Positions 27,601 through 39,600 of a stretch of DNA of 64,000 nt are shown here, piece by piece. A model generated the notes under the pieces. It was not told where the DNA came from. It worked only from the letters and a program-made list of their open reading frames with translations, and did not search any database. The translations under genes were made by a program, and so were the position numbers. Position 1 is the stretch's first letter. The number at the start of each line of letters is the position of its first letter. Source of the stretch: Bolinopsis microptera (taxonomy: Eukaryota; Ctenophora; Tentaculata; Lobata; Bolinopsidae); assembly GCF_026151205.1 (NCBI RefSeq), contig NC_087080.1:6055096-6119095 (forward strand), in the 5' to 3' direction.

Positions 27601-30600
27601 GTATCGCAAAGAGCATTTATATCTGAAAATTGTGTTAGTACCAGTTTGATCAGTTAAGGTGAGGATTGCCTCAATCTGTCGGGTTTAGCTTAACTGTCTA
27701 GGTCATGAGTAGAACCGAAGGATCAAAATATATGTTGCTTGTTGGTCGTATTAACTATAAAACATCAATTTTGAGGGATAAGGAAGTGTTTATAGGTTCT
27801 GAAACCTAGCTAAATCGATTTTTCGTGCAATTTTAGGTCAGAAACAGTCATCAAAATGAGTTAATAAGAAGGTCGATTTCTCGGTTATTTTTGAGCTTTC
27901 GTTCAGAAAATAATTCGGGGTCCTCAAAGGGGGGTAACAAGAAGGCGTTACAAGTGTTACAAACCTTCTATAATACAAAATATGTATCACCTCCTCAGCC
28001 TGCTTAACATGTGCTCGACCTAAAATGTAAACAAACAATTATCACCTCCTCAGCCTGCTTAACATGTGCTCACTATTAATGTAAACAAACAATTATCACC
28101 TCCCCGCCAGTATCCACATCTATAGTTCGACAACTTAAGTTCGCCAGATATCGCCCCTGTCGAACTTCGGTACCTACGTGTCGAACTAGAGTCCAGTTAG
28201 TGTACTCAAGACTCAAGTTCGACAAATAGTTTCTGCCTTTCATCCAACCCGATCCAACAGCTATTGCTGGGTCCTCATTATAGGATCACAAGGTTCAATG
28301 GCAGATAAAACAATTTTCTGACATCTAGCAACCAGCGTTTAGAAATTCCAGAACCTTTCAGTATAGTTTTAACTCTACTGTTTGCCACTAGGTTCTGGTC
28401 TAGCTAACAGGAAAATAGATTGATATTCGACTGTTTCCGGTTCAGCAGCCAAGTCTCTAGACCGGTACTCGGTTAGTAGTCGTTTGTGATTAAATATAAA
28501 GTGTGGTACGTAGTAGATATTTATATAGCGTACTCTACAATATAGATCTATAAAACGGAGTACGAGTTACCACGTTAGTCTTTTATCTCTCCGCTAAGTC
28601 TACAATTATGCTAACTAACAATTGAGTATGAGGTCAATTAAATGATCATAGATATGGATTATAGAGATTATATTCACACATAATGGAACAACATGAGACA
28701 AATGGAAAACAAACAAACGAATAGATTTCAAGCTCGTAAAGGATCGTTGCTTGAGATCAGAGATTTCAAAACTCTAGTTCGACTCTAATCATATTTATGA
28801 GCATATCGATATTTGTATTGTACACAGCAGTACCAAGTGCACAAATCTGATAGAACGAATATCGACCGATGGTACGGAATAGTGCGATTCCGCACTTATA
28901 TGCTGCCTGTGATCATCTACGAATGGTCTTAATATCATAATCAGTGGTCTGAATATACAAAAGTTAAGTTTGGATTTGCACGTCTTTTAAGTTTTAATAC
29001 TGTGAAGTATGGTTAATTGATTGAAGCCCGTTATCTTGTTAACGAACTCTGCACAACTATGATGTAGCTAATGAAGTTCTCATACTGGTGCATAATCATG
29101 GAAACTGTGCAGAGGCAACATATAGGTGCGGTAAAATTTTGCAAATAGTACGTTCCCGCGCCTGCCAAAAATTGTTTTAGGCGCAGTAAATTTTGAGGGA
29201 AACACCGTGATTAAGCTGAACAATTCGCAAAATTTGCAGCCTTCAGCTAGTCTCAGGTTGGATTATTCAACAGCGTAGTATATAACGTTGCATTACACGA
29301 CTGTTTAGTTTAGCACATCAGAAACAAACAAGTTTCCTGACAATTCAAGATGTACAATTCTAAAAGTACCTTATTAGAAGCTTTTACAATTAGATGGACA
29401 GGATGACTGAGGTTAGTTGAGCTGGCGATGAGCATAATTGAGGCATGGTATTAAATATTGTAATTGTCGAACTTTAGTGCGTGTTGAACTATAGTACTAT
29501 ATATCATTCATTTCCTAAATTCATCCTCTTCTGTTAACAATGGAATCCTCTCCTCAAGTTATGCCTGGTGCGGTTTTCGTTTCAACTTTGAATATGCCCC
29601 TCACTAGACAGGGGGGGTGGGGATCATACACTTAGTACCGTACGTGTCATTGGGGGGCTCATTTCCCAGAAAAACAGTTAGTACATGGTACTTAGGGGGA
29701 GGGGGTGTCCAACCCCAAAAAACCCATTTTACCTCAAATTTTAATTTTGGGAATGGGTTTGAGGTTTTTGAGTTTTATTTTGGGTTTTTTAAATTTGTTT
29801 CCTTTTTTTGCAACTTTTTATCTAATTCGACTATATATATATATATATATCTTATCAGTTACCATGTCTTTTATCTAATTTTTATCAGCAGATTTATAAA
29901 TCTGCCGTTCATTTGTAGTTTTTACCTTGCTAGTTATGAGTAAATTTTTGCCTTCCATCAATTGAGTGCAGCTTTCATTTTCAAAATTTTCAGTTTATTC
30001 AGATTTTTCGTTTTCGATATTGCAAATTTTTAATAAATCATGTTCAGATTATGGTGATAATGGATGTAAAGGTACTTCAACCGAATTAACAATCCAACCG
30101 TGTGTATGACGTGTCCCAGTAGCCAATCATAATATATATATATATATAATAACATCTATAAACAAAAGAGCACCTAAAGAGGCTCAGCAAAGTGCTGGCC
30201 TATTTACGCTTACGAAGACTCATTCGTTCAATATGTCTCAAAGTAAATAAACTCCTCCATCCTACTCTATCTCTTGCTAAGTTCACTAAGTTGGTAAAAT
30301 CATCTTCATTTTCATAATATCATACAAATTAGTCCTGTGTCTACCCACTCGTCCCTTTAGTGTTTGACATCCTAGTGTAGCAAATAACAGAGACTGGTAG
30401 GCAGGCGTGTCGTTGTCACTGCGTAGAACATGACCTAGCATTGTCCACCGTGCCTTTTCCACTCCCTCGGAAAGGGGCCTGGTCTGGGTACGAGCGTAGA
30501 GGGCCTTGTTAGATATTGAGCTAGGCCAATAGATGTGTAGGATGCGCTTGAGAAAACAAAACCCCTACTAAATAGAGGGTATAATTTGCCCATTTCCCAA

Positions 30601-33600
30601 TGTTTAATGAGCTGATTAAAGCAATTTATGGGTGGGTATCTTATTTTATATACCAAGACACAGTTATAGTACCGTGATTTCTCAACAGTTAGTACCGCGA
30701 AACCCGGCAAAAGGGGTGGGTGTCTTAATTATTATCCAAAAATCAGTTAGTACCGCGAAGGGGTTGGGGTCTTTTGAAAAATCCCCCCACCTCAACCCCC
30801 CCCCCCCCCCCCCCCCCCCGCACTGGATCCTGGATCCCACAAACGTGTAAACAACAACGCGAGACCGTAAAATATACCATTGCTCAATGTTTTAGACTGC
30901 TATGTAACTTTAAGTGCTTATTGTCAATATTTTTGATCATTATTCTTGCTCCGTCATAGACCTCCATACGTTCTCTAGTATTGTTTCTGAACGGTAGGCT
31001 TTATTGCATTCCACTTTTCAAAACCACTAAGTGCTCTAAACAAATGCACACAATATTTCAGCAAAATGACCAGCAAGACGGAGAGTGAAACAAACATCAC
31101 ACCGCAGCCTTCAAGAGCCAAGTGGACCAAGCAAGACTATGTAAACTTACTACTAGCGATGATGATTAAGTTTGGTGACGGTGTTGAGATTTACCTGCCG
31201 GGTGTTATTGTACAGACAGTTTCCTGTGAACTGGAGGTGTCATTCTTCAAGGAGGGGATTCTTGCTGTAGTCTTCTACCTTGCTCATAGTGTAGCTCTGA
31301 TGACTGCAGTTCCTCTATCGAAGAGGTTTGGGGATAAATTTACTCTGCTGTTTTCACTCTACAGTTCTATTATCTTCACAGTTGTCTGTGCTTTGGTGCC
31401 TAACTACTACACGTTGCTTCTCGCCAGAGCTCTCATAGGGCTGGGATGTGGACTGAACTCCTCCACAGTTGGAGTGTTCGGAGCAAAAAATGTTTCCTCA
31501 AGAGAAATTTTGCCGACTTTCTCTTTCTTACAAGGAAGTATCGCATTTTCTTTAGGAGGTGGCTGGGTTTCGCTTATGGGTTGGCTCCTGCTGGAGAGTA
31601 TTGGGTGGAGAATGTTTGTTCTTCTCACATCAATTCCCTGGTTCGTTCCTCCAATAATCATCCTTCATTGTTGCATTTTGGATGAAAACTCAACTTATGA
31701 ATCAACTAACTTGTTAAAAGAAAAGGCAGAAATTGAAACTCAGCTCGATGAAAGCTTTACCGAAAAGGTCATCAAGGGGAGTCTCTTCATGGGATTCTGC
31801 TCTTGGGTCGGACACGGAAGTATCATGCTCCTACCATCTCTTATTAGAGCACACAACCTTGAGAACAAATCCCTTGATTTTGGAAAATGTGCCAAAGTGG
31901 TACATGGTGATCAGTTCCTGATTTTAGCTGCTGTCACTGGTCTTGCCAATATTGTAGGAAGACCGATCGGGTTTTTTATTAGACAGCACGTAAGGTTCTT
32001 GGCCCTCCAATCTGTTCTGATGGTTGGTGGGGCTATATCCAGCGGAATCATACTCACAAAGCCTGGTTTACTAGCAGAGTCAGTCATGATGGGTTTAATA
32101 AAACTCATTAATTCAATGCAGATGATGGAGGTTATCATCCTGAATTATGATGTGGACTATTTCGGACAACCAAGACTGGCATTGGGCAGCGCGATAATGC
32201 AGGTAACATCTAGTTTTGGTTGTGTAATCAGCTCTTCTCTCGCTGTTTTCACAAACCCTTATCATGCTGTGCTGGCGATGCTTGTGGTCAATCTAGCACA
32301 GATTGTTGTGATTTGTTCGATGAAAGAACGGAGATAAAACACTTTATGTATAGTCGGTGTACTGTGTTAGTGTAGTGTGGTTTATTATTGTAACATTTTT
32401 CAATTGCGGCACCGCAAGTTTAAACTTCATCTAGTTAAAGAATTTATAAGTACATTCAAATAATTGTGCAATTCAAATGATTGATGATGAATGAGACATT
32501 ATGGATTCTTAAATTAATGTTACTATTGTTAGCTTCAAACGAAAGCGACCTTCAATTTCAAAATGGTGCAGTAGATTCAGTAGATTTAAGGATTTTAAAA
32601 GGAGTAGCTAATTCGTTTGTCATTACCGCCCAGCTTATACTCTTCAATTGTCTCAAATACAAGTCTTGTAAAGTATCCACTATCCAATGGATAATCCATG
32701 CAGCGTGCAAAACTGAGAATGGTAATGACTAATGGCGTGATGTTCAGTACGTGTCGAACTTGCGTCCAGATAGCGCACTTTAGTTCGACAGAGTCTAACC
32801 TTAGGGTCGAACTACAGTACGTGTCGAACTAGAGTGCGTGTCGAACTTGAGTACGTGTACCGATAATCAATGCTCAATGGAAAAAATTTATGCGAATGCA
32901 ATATAATCAATAATGAATTCCTTCCGATCATGCCTGAATAACCAACCTCACTGGTGGGGGTACCCAGTACCCTTAACACACAGAACAGTTGCTCAATATC
33001 CGTCTCTCCTGGAAACAGGGGTGAGTTGTTCAGCATCTCCCCGAATATGCAGCCCACTGCCCATATGTCCACTGCAGAGTCGTAGAGTCGAGCTCCGTAG
33101 AGCAGCTCTGGAGATCTGTACCATCTAGTGGCTACCTGTTCGGGGTTCTTGTTTCAGACACGGAGGGTCATGTTACTGTGAAGAAATGTGAATTTTGTTA
33201 ATGCGTTAGATTTTGTTGAACAATTTTGTCAACTAAAACTCCGTTGTCAAAACATCTAATTGAGCAACTCTTAGGACGTTAGATATAAGTTATTATTATT
33301 TTTTAAATATAATGATTTACATCCAGTGGCAAAATAAAAGAAAGGGGCCATATGTGGTGTCGGTGATAAGGATGTTAAAATAAGACATAAAAACCTGATG
33401 AGAGTAGCACCGCTGGGTGGAGTTGTCGTGAACTCTCGCCAGGCCAAAATCTGCTATCTTCAAGTGACCTGAGAAGTGAATATCAAGTCTGAAGTCCAAC
33501 ATTTCAGCGTACAATTTTATGATAATGGCATACTGCATTGGTTGCAGGTGAGATCTTATTTCAGTAGACAAATCTCATAACTCTAATCTCTAATAGTCTA

Positions 33601-36600
33601 ATGTATTAAATTGCGGTCACTAGGCCCGATTAGGGAATATGGGACAAAAGTCGACTATCAAGTGGTTAGTCCAGCTGCCAAAATCAGAGCTTATGCGATA
33701 TCCTGAGCAGTGAGCTATATTCCAGAGTTCAGACGAACGTTCGTGTAAAGTTATTTCCGAAGCAGAAACGAGTATGACACTGACAGTTGCAACTGCTACT
33801 GCCTATTTTGATTTTTGGGCGCACGATTATTCGTGAATTTCAAAACATTATTCATTCTCTTCGTAGTTTGTATTCTTTTAATTTAGTAAGCGCAGAGAAG
33901 CATTTTAATTCAGAGGCCGTATTCTAAAGACGACACTATGGACATCAATGTGGAAGGTCTCCCAATACAGCAGGTCAGCAATTTCACTTACTTGGGTGCA
34001 ATCATCAGTGCAAATGGAACAATTGACAAAGAACTATCAGCTCGAATTCAAAAGGCCTCTGGGGCATTCTATCAGCTTAGCAGTATATGGTACAGTCGCA
34101 GCATCAAGACTCCAACAAAAATCAGGATTTACAAAGCGGCTGTTCTCACTATACTGCTCTATGGAAGTGAGGTATGGAATACCACACAGACGCAGATGAA
34201 AAGATTTGAGGTGTTCCATCATAGATGTCTGAGGAGAATCCTGAAAATCAAATGGTTTTATCATGTATCTAATGCTGATGTACTTAAGCGGACTAACATC
34301 GCCCCTGTTGATACTTTCGTACGAGCAGCTAGACTCCGATGGTTTGGCCATGTGGTGAGGATGCCAGAAGAAAGAATACCCAACTATCTTCTGCACTGGA
34401 TCCCAAAGCATGGTAAAAGGTCAAGAGGTAGACCTAGGAAAAACTGGTTGTCATGTGTCCGGGAGGATGCAGCAATCTTCACAGGTGTCGATAACATCAC
34501 GATAGAAGATGCAGAACAACAAGCTAATGACAGGGTTCACTGGAGAGGTCTAATACACCGGAGAAAGGAGTTACTATGTGGTGCAGGCCACTCCAACGAC
34601 TAGGAGGAGACCTTTCCAAGTACAAGTAAGTAAGTAAGTAAGAGACTTTAACTTGCACGTGCAAATTATGATAAAGAACTGCGCGTGCAAATTTGCGCGC
34701 ATAACTACCTTGGTAACGCACAATGTTCACTTCGGTCGTATCACAACTCTCATTGCTTTGTGCTCTCACTGAATTGGACGAATCGCTATTTACAGCATTC
34801 TACTACTTTCTCAACTTTCTCAACTCTTGAAAATGATCTTTGAGGAAATTATATTGCTAGTAACCGTCGTGTTACTGTTCGCAGTCGTCTTCATCGGGGC
34901 TGCTGTCATATTTTGGACCAGAAATGGACAGAATTACTCGATGATCGAAGACATGGAAAAGAGGGTACAGAGCTACCTGGAATCAAGCGAATACGTCAGC
35001 CTAGACTTCACTGACTATTTGGAGAAAAAAAATCAGAGAAGTGGAGAGGGCTGCACTTGTGAAGATGAACCCTCCAAGAATTATCATGGCAGATGCCGCC
35101 ACAGAACTGGATTGCAATGAAAAAGCAGATGCCGGTACTCAGACAGAACTGGCTAGCTCTCAAAGTTTGCCAAAAATCATCCAAGTCAAACCTTTGACAG
35201 ATACGGTGATTCAAATGGACTAATGGACTAATGGAGTAGGATTGAGGAAGCAGTATATTGGAACGGACTCGATTTTGGGAAACGGACAATGGAACACCAC
35301 AATTACGACTTTAGCAACCATCATCATGATTTTATACTATACTCCATTTACGATTTTAATCGGCCAAGCAACACGTCGTGCTTCGGTCACAGTGGGGGGA
35401 GCAAGGTATTAAATTTAATACTTGCTCTTCGTGCCAGCCCAGTAGTTCTGCCAGATTGTCGAGTTTACGTTAAACTCAAATTAAACAGAACTCTGGGTCC
35501 CACTGCCGCGGACCTGATCTGGCTGATGGTCCTGGAGTGCGGTCAACTCCTATTTTTTTGTGTTGTAGATAAACTTTAAAAAAATAGAGCACCCAAAATC
35601 TGAGCTTATTTATACTATACCTAGTATACTTATTGTAGAGTGAGCGTTTTTCATTTTTCCAAACAATCGCGAAACTCGTTACAAAGTTACAATTACATAG
35701 TTACATGGACTTTGTTTGAATCTTATCATCTGAACAATATAAATAACAAAATAAACTCTGTTTGTTTAACAGCGTCATACGTGATACGACATATATATTT
35801 ATACAGAGGAGATTGTAATCTTGTAGTACAAGTCAGCCTGGCTTATTTCAAAATCACATAAACCAGCGCACCATTCAACAATCAATATAAAAGTATTATA
35901 TTCGGATTGTGAAGGTTTTACGGATGACTGATACTGATATCACATCTATAATTATTGACTGAACAAAAGGTGAGGTTATAGCAGATATAAGAAGTTAGCT
36001 ATCCACTGCCCAAATAAAAGCTTAAAAGGTAAATTTAAATGTAACTCTTTGAAGCGAAATCTAGAAAGGAATCACGTTGCATACAATTTCTTAGCACCAC
36101 CTCATAATTCCTATTACTGAATCGAGAAATACTTGTCCCTGACATTACCGGACAAACTAAATTTTAAAATTCTGGAATATTCGTCACTGACTACTTTAAT
36201 CAGACTGAACTCTGATCGTTTGTCGCTGAATATTTTTCAGACAGACTGAATTCTGTAATATCCAGACTGGCGACTAGAACAGCGACACTTGCAGTTCCTG
36301 GAATTACCCCTCCACCCAGGTGCTCTATTCCACGAGACTGACAGGGGATCAGGATGGTCAAATTGCGCGGCTTTGTCCGTCTGTTTACATGTTTGTTCTT
36401 GAGTTCTAATAACCCCGTGAGTACCAGCTGAGGGACATTCAGTGCAACTGTCAATACAGCAGGACTCACCTTCAACGAGTTCAACAGTTGGTTGAACCCT
36501 AAGTTGAGAACCTGGCGAGGGGACTGAACCAGGGGCAAAGGGACTGGATACGCTGGGTGAGGGGGGGAACAGAGAGTTTAAAGCGAAGTTAGACGAAGTG

Positions 36601-39600
36601 GAACTGATCTGAGTGCCGATAAGAGAGAGAGTAGTGGTGGGTCGCACTACCAATTCGTCAGGGATCATGTACTCTTGGTGGAAGTTTATCTGCGGAACTG
36701 CCTCATCCGCATCGTGCTTTGGAGCGTTCATATAGCTGTGAAGTCGCAGAGTCCGGGGTGATTCCTTTAACTCATCCGGGGTAAGATACTCCGTACTTGC
36801 TGACGGGTGAATACGATCGGAAGTGACACCGATAGCCTCTGAACGAGGATAATGATTGTTCGTCGTTTCAGCATCCTGAACCAGTCCCGAGTCAAACGAT
36901 CCGTCAATAGAAAGCCGCTCCAAAGGATCAGCTCCATCCCAGCCAGCATTACGCTCCGGATCAACCGTCAAGTCGTTTTGGATAACAACAGCGGTTTGAT
37001 CAACGACATCATCATGAACTATGGCCATGATATCTCTAGGTATCGCACCATGAATGGGCGGGGGCATGGAAACCTGGAACCCCATAGTGACCAGGTCAGC
37101 GTATGAGTGGGTTGACTGTCTGTTTCCTTCAGCAGCTTGATGGTACATGTGGGTGGATCTCCTACGTTTGGCCAGTATGAACTGTCGATGACGGTATAAC
37201 GAGAACACTATGAAAGTGATAATTAGAATTAGCAGGGCACAGGAAACTGTTACCATGAGGTAAACCCAAAAAGGTGATAAGCTTCTAGAATCGTCCATGC
37301 AGATGCTGGTCGGTTCCCAGGGGTCTCCACTTGCACCACCACCACAACTCCTCGGAGAAACAAGTTGAGGAAACCGGTACAAATAAAAACCACTACAATC
37401 ATTCTTCTCGACAAGATAGTACTCTTTATCCATCCCGAGAGTTCTGCATTCTCCCCCTTTTGACCAAACAATCCGGTAAAACCAGGACCCCTGGTGGCGT
37501 GTTACAGTATCACTTTTACTTAATATTATCTGATTTTTCCCATTACAATGCCCTACTTCCGGGCATTTATCTGCTATCTCAGATGATCCGACCTCCACTA
37601 TTTTCTCGTAAGGTGGCATGAACCGGTACCACCCGTCCGGTTTGATACTCCGGAAATCACAGTCACCACAATTGTCTCCGGAACCCTGCCCAGAGATATC
37701 ACACTCTGACATATCTGAGTTGTCGAAGCCTTGACGGTTGCTGAGTCCCTTGTGGGAGGTGTTACCTCCGTATATTCTGTAAGTAGATAGGTCACTGCAA
37801 TCAGGGTAATCAGAATGGGCGTCCGTAGGGCGGGGCTCCAGGAGTAAGAGAAATATTGGAATCATCATGCTGCGAACAGGAGAGATTTAGTATCGACTTA
37901 TGATAAGTAGCTTAAGCTAATCTAGCAAATAACTTGCCTGAATCTAATAGGTGAGTTGTTGGTCTGGAAGCTGTTGGGACTATATCCTATATAATTCAGC
38001 AACTTTATCTGACTGGACCATTTATAGTGTTTAACCTTTGACAGAGTCTCATCAAATCAAGCATAAGCGGGGGGGGGGGGCTGCATCTTTCTGCATAGGC
38101 TAGACTCAACTACAAACAGTATAAACATAGTATTTACTACCCTAGCAGTTTTGATAAATTCTACAAAGCTACAAGATACAGTCAATAAATATTTCGTTAG
38201 ACGTGCCAACTGTAAGCAAGACGACAAAATAATATTATGAAATCATTAACATCTGATCTGGTACAGATCAAGAAGCTTTGTGACTGGTTCGCGGGCTTTG
38301 AGTGCGCTCAGGATATATAATATATATATTATATAAATATTATATAATCATAGATAGTAGAAAGGTTATTAGGTTAAGTCTAAGCTGCAAAACTGAGGTA
38401 AGGACTCAAGGATATTGAGATTATTAGAGATTTAATAATATACTAATATACAAAATGCAGCAGCTGCACAAGAGTAATACTCATAGTAATCCGCGGTTGA
38501 AGGTGTCGCTCAAAAGTTGTAACTTTATAACTTTTAAACGACACACCTTTAAGTAGTCTGCCTTTTCAAGGGAATCCTTTCGCGAGATCGGAGGTTTTCC
38601 CTCAGATTTTAGAGCGGATCTCTCTCGGACAGGAGACTTAAAGCAGGGGACGGCCGGAAACAAGGTAACTAGCTGCTAGTGAAGCCAGCTTCTTTAATTA
38701 ACCATCTAAACAGGATCACCAAAGGTACAAAATCCACTACACTACTTTAAAGTTTGATCATTTGCACCATAATTTAATATACTTGCAGTCCACAGGCTTT
38801 AAAAGGGAAAATTAGTAGTGGGGGAGCACAAAGCCTTGCCATGAGCAAAACAAAACTACGTAAGGTGTCGTTATCATTGCAAAAGGTGAATAGGAATCTC
38901 TGGTTCGGATTAACAACGTTAAGAAACTTGACACCGTGATACACCAAAGCGGTACCTTGGAAACAATGCTAGAGTCGTACTGGGAACTAATATGAAATTA
39001 TATTATATAATATATATGAAGGAAATTTGAAGATAACGAAAGACGGATATGATTGGACAGAGAAAGTTTATAAATTTGAAGAAACGTCAAGTATATTGAG
39101 TACACTTTAACACAAAACCCTCGAGTCTACTTTTGTGCTTAGTTCTGTCCCAGAGACTCGCTCTACGGCTGATAGGGTGCAGTAACGAAGGGTAACCCAT
39201 ATTAATAACTGTTAATATATTGCATAACACAATCGAATGGTCGCACTAAAAGTCAGAAGGAAACTGCGGAAAGGTGATAATTTCATATCTTAGTTGAAGA
39301 CGCAAATTCAAAGTGTATTTTTTGTAATTAATGTGTTTCAGCATGACCAACATTGTAAAATGGTTGAATAGCCATGCACTTGGACTAAATGGAAAAATAA
39401 TGGCAAATCGATATAATGCCTACACAACTAAACTGAAAACGCTAATATCTTACCTTAATTCCAGATAATTGAGAAATGTAGAGGGGGGGGGGGTGTCATG
39501 TCCGTCTATGTCCGCCTATGTCCTGTCCTTTTTGGATTCTATGAGACAACGGACGTGTTTTTTGGGACATTGGCGGACACGGACGGACATTGGCGGACTC

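Larger units (their letters stand above)
20015..28120. mobile_element. 8.1-kb PIF/Harbinger-type (ISL2EU-like) DNA transposon with about 1.2-kb terminal inverted repeats
   Basis: The termini are GATGTGGATACTGGCGGGGA on the left and its reverse complement on the right, each flanked by TATA, so the target duplication is probably TA. The arms 20015-21206 and 26924-28120 are nearly identical: short frames on the two arms give identical peptides and only a few mismatches were found (e.g. at about 20440 and 20515-20525). Further in, they are still homologous but clearly diverged. The interior holds a DDE transposase gene on the minus strand (21650-23158) and a second, nested satellite-bearing element. 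The near-identical arms suggest recent insertion or arm-to-arm conversion. It sits in CDK20 intron 5 on an arm-symmetric background, so coding direction is the only orientation cue. Confidence 0.9.

Noticed and set aside
20097-28038. Pairs of identical 66- and 72-codon frames in both transposon arms
   Set aside because: They are identical only because they lie in the inverted arms; no family features.
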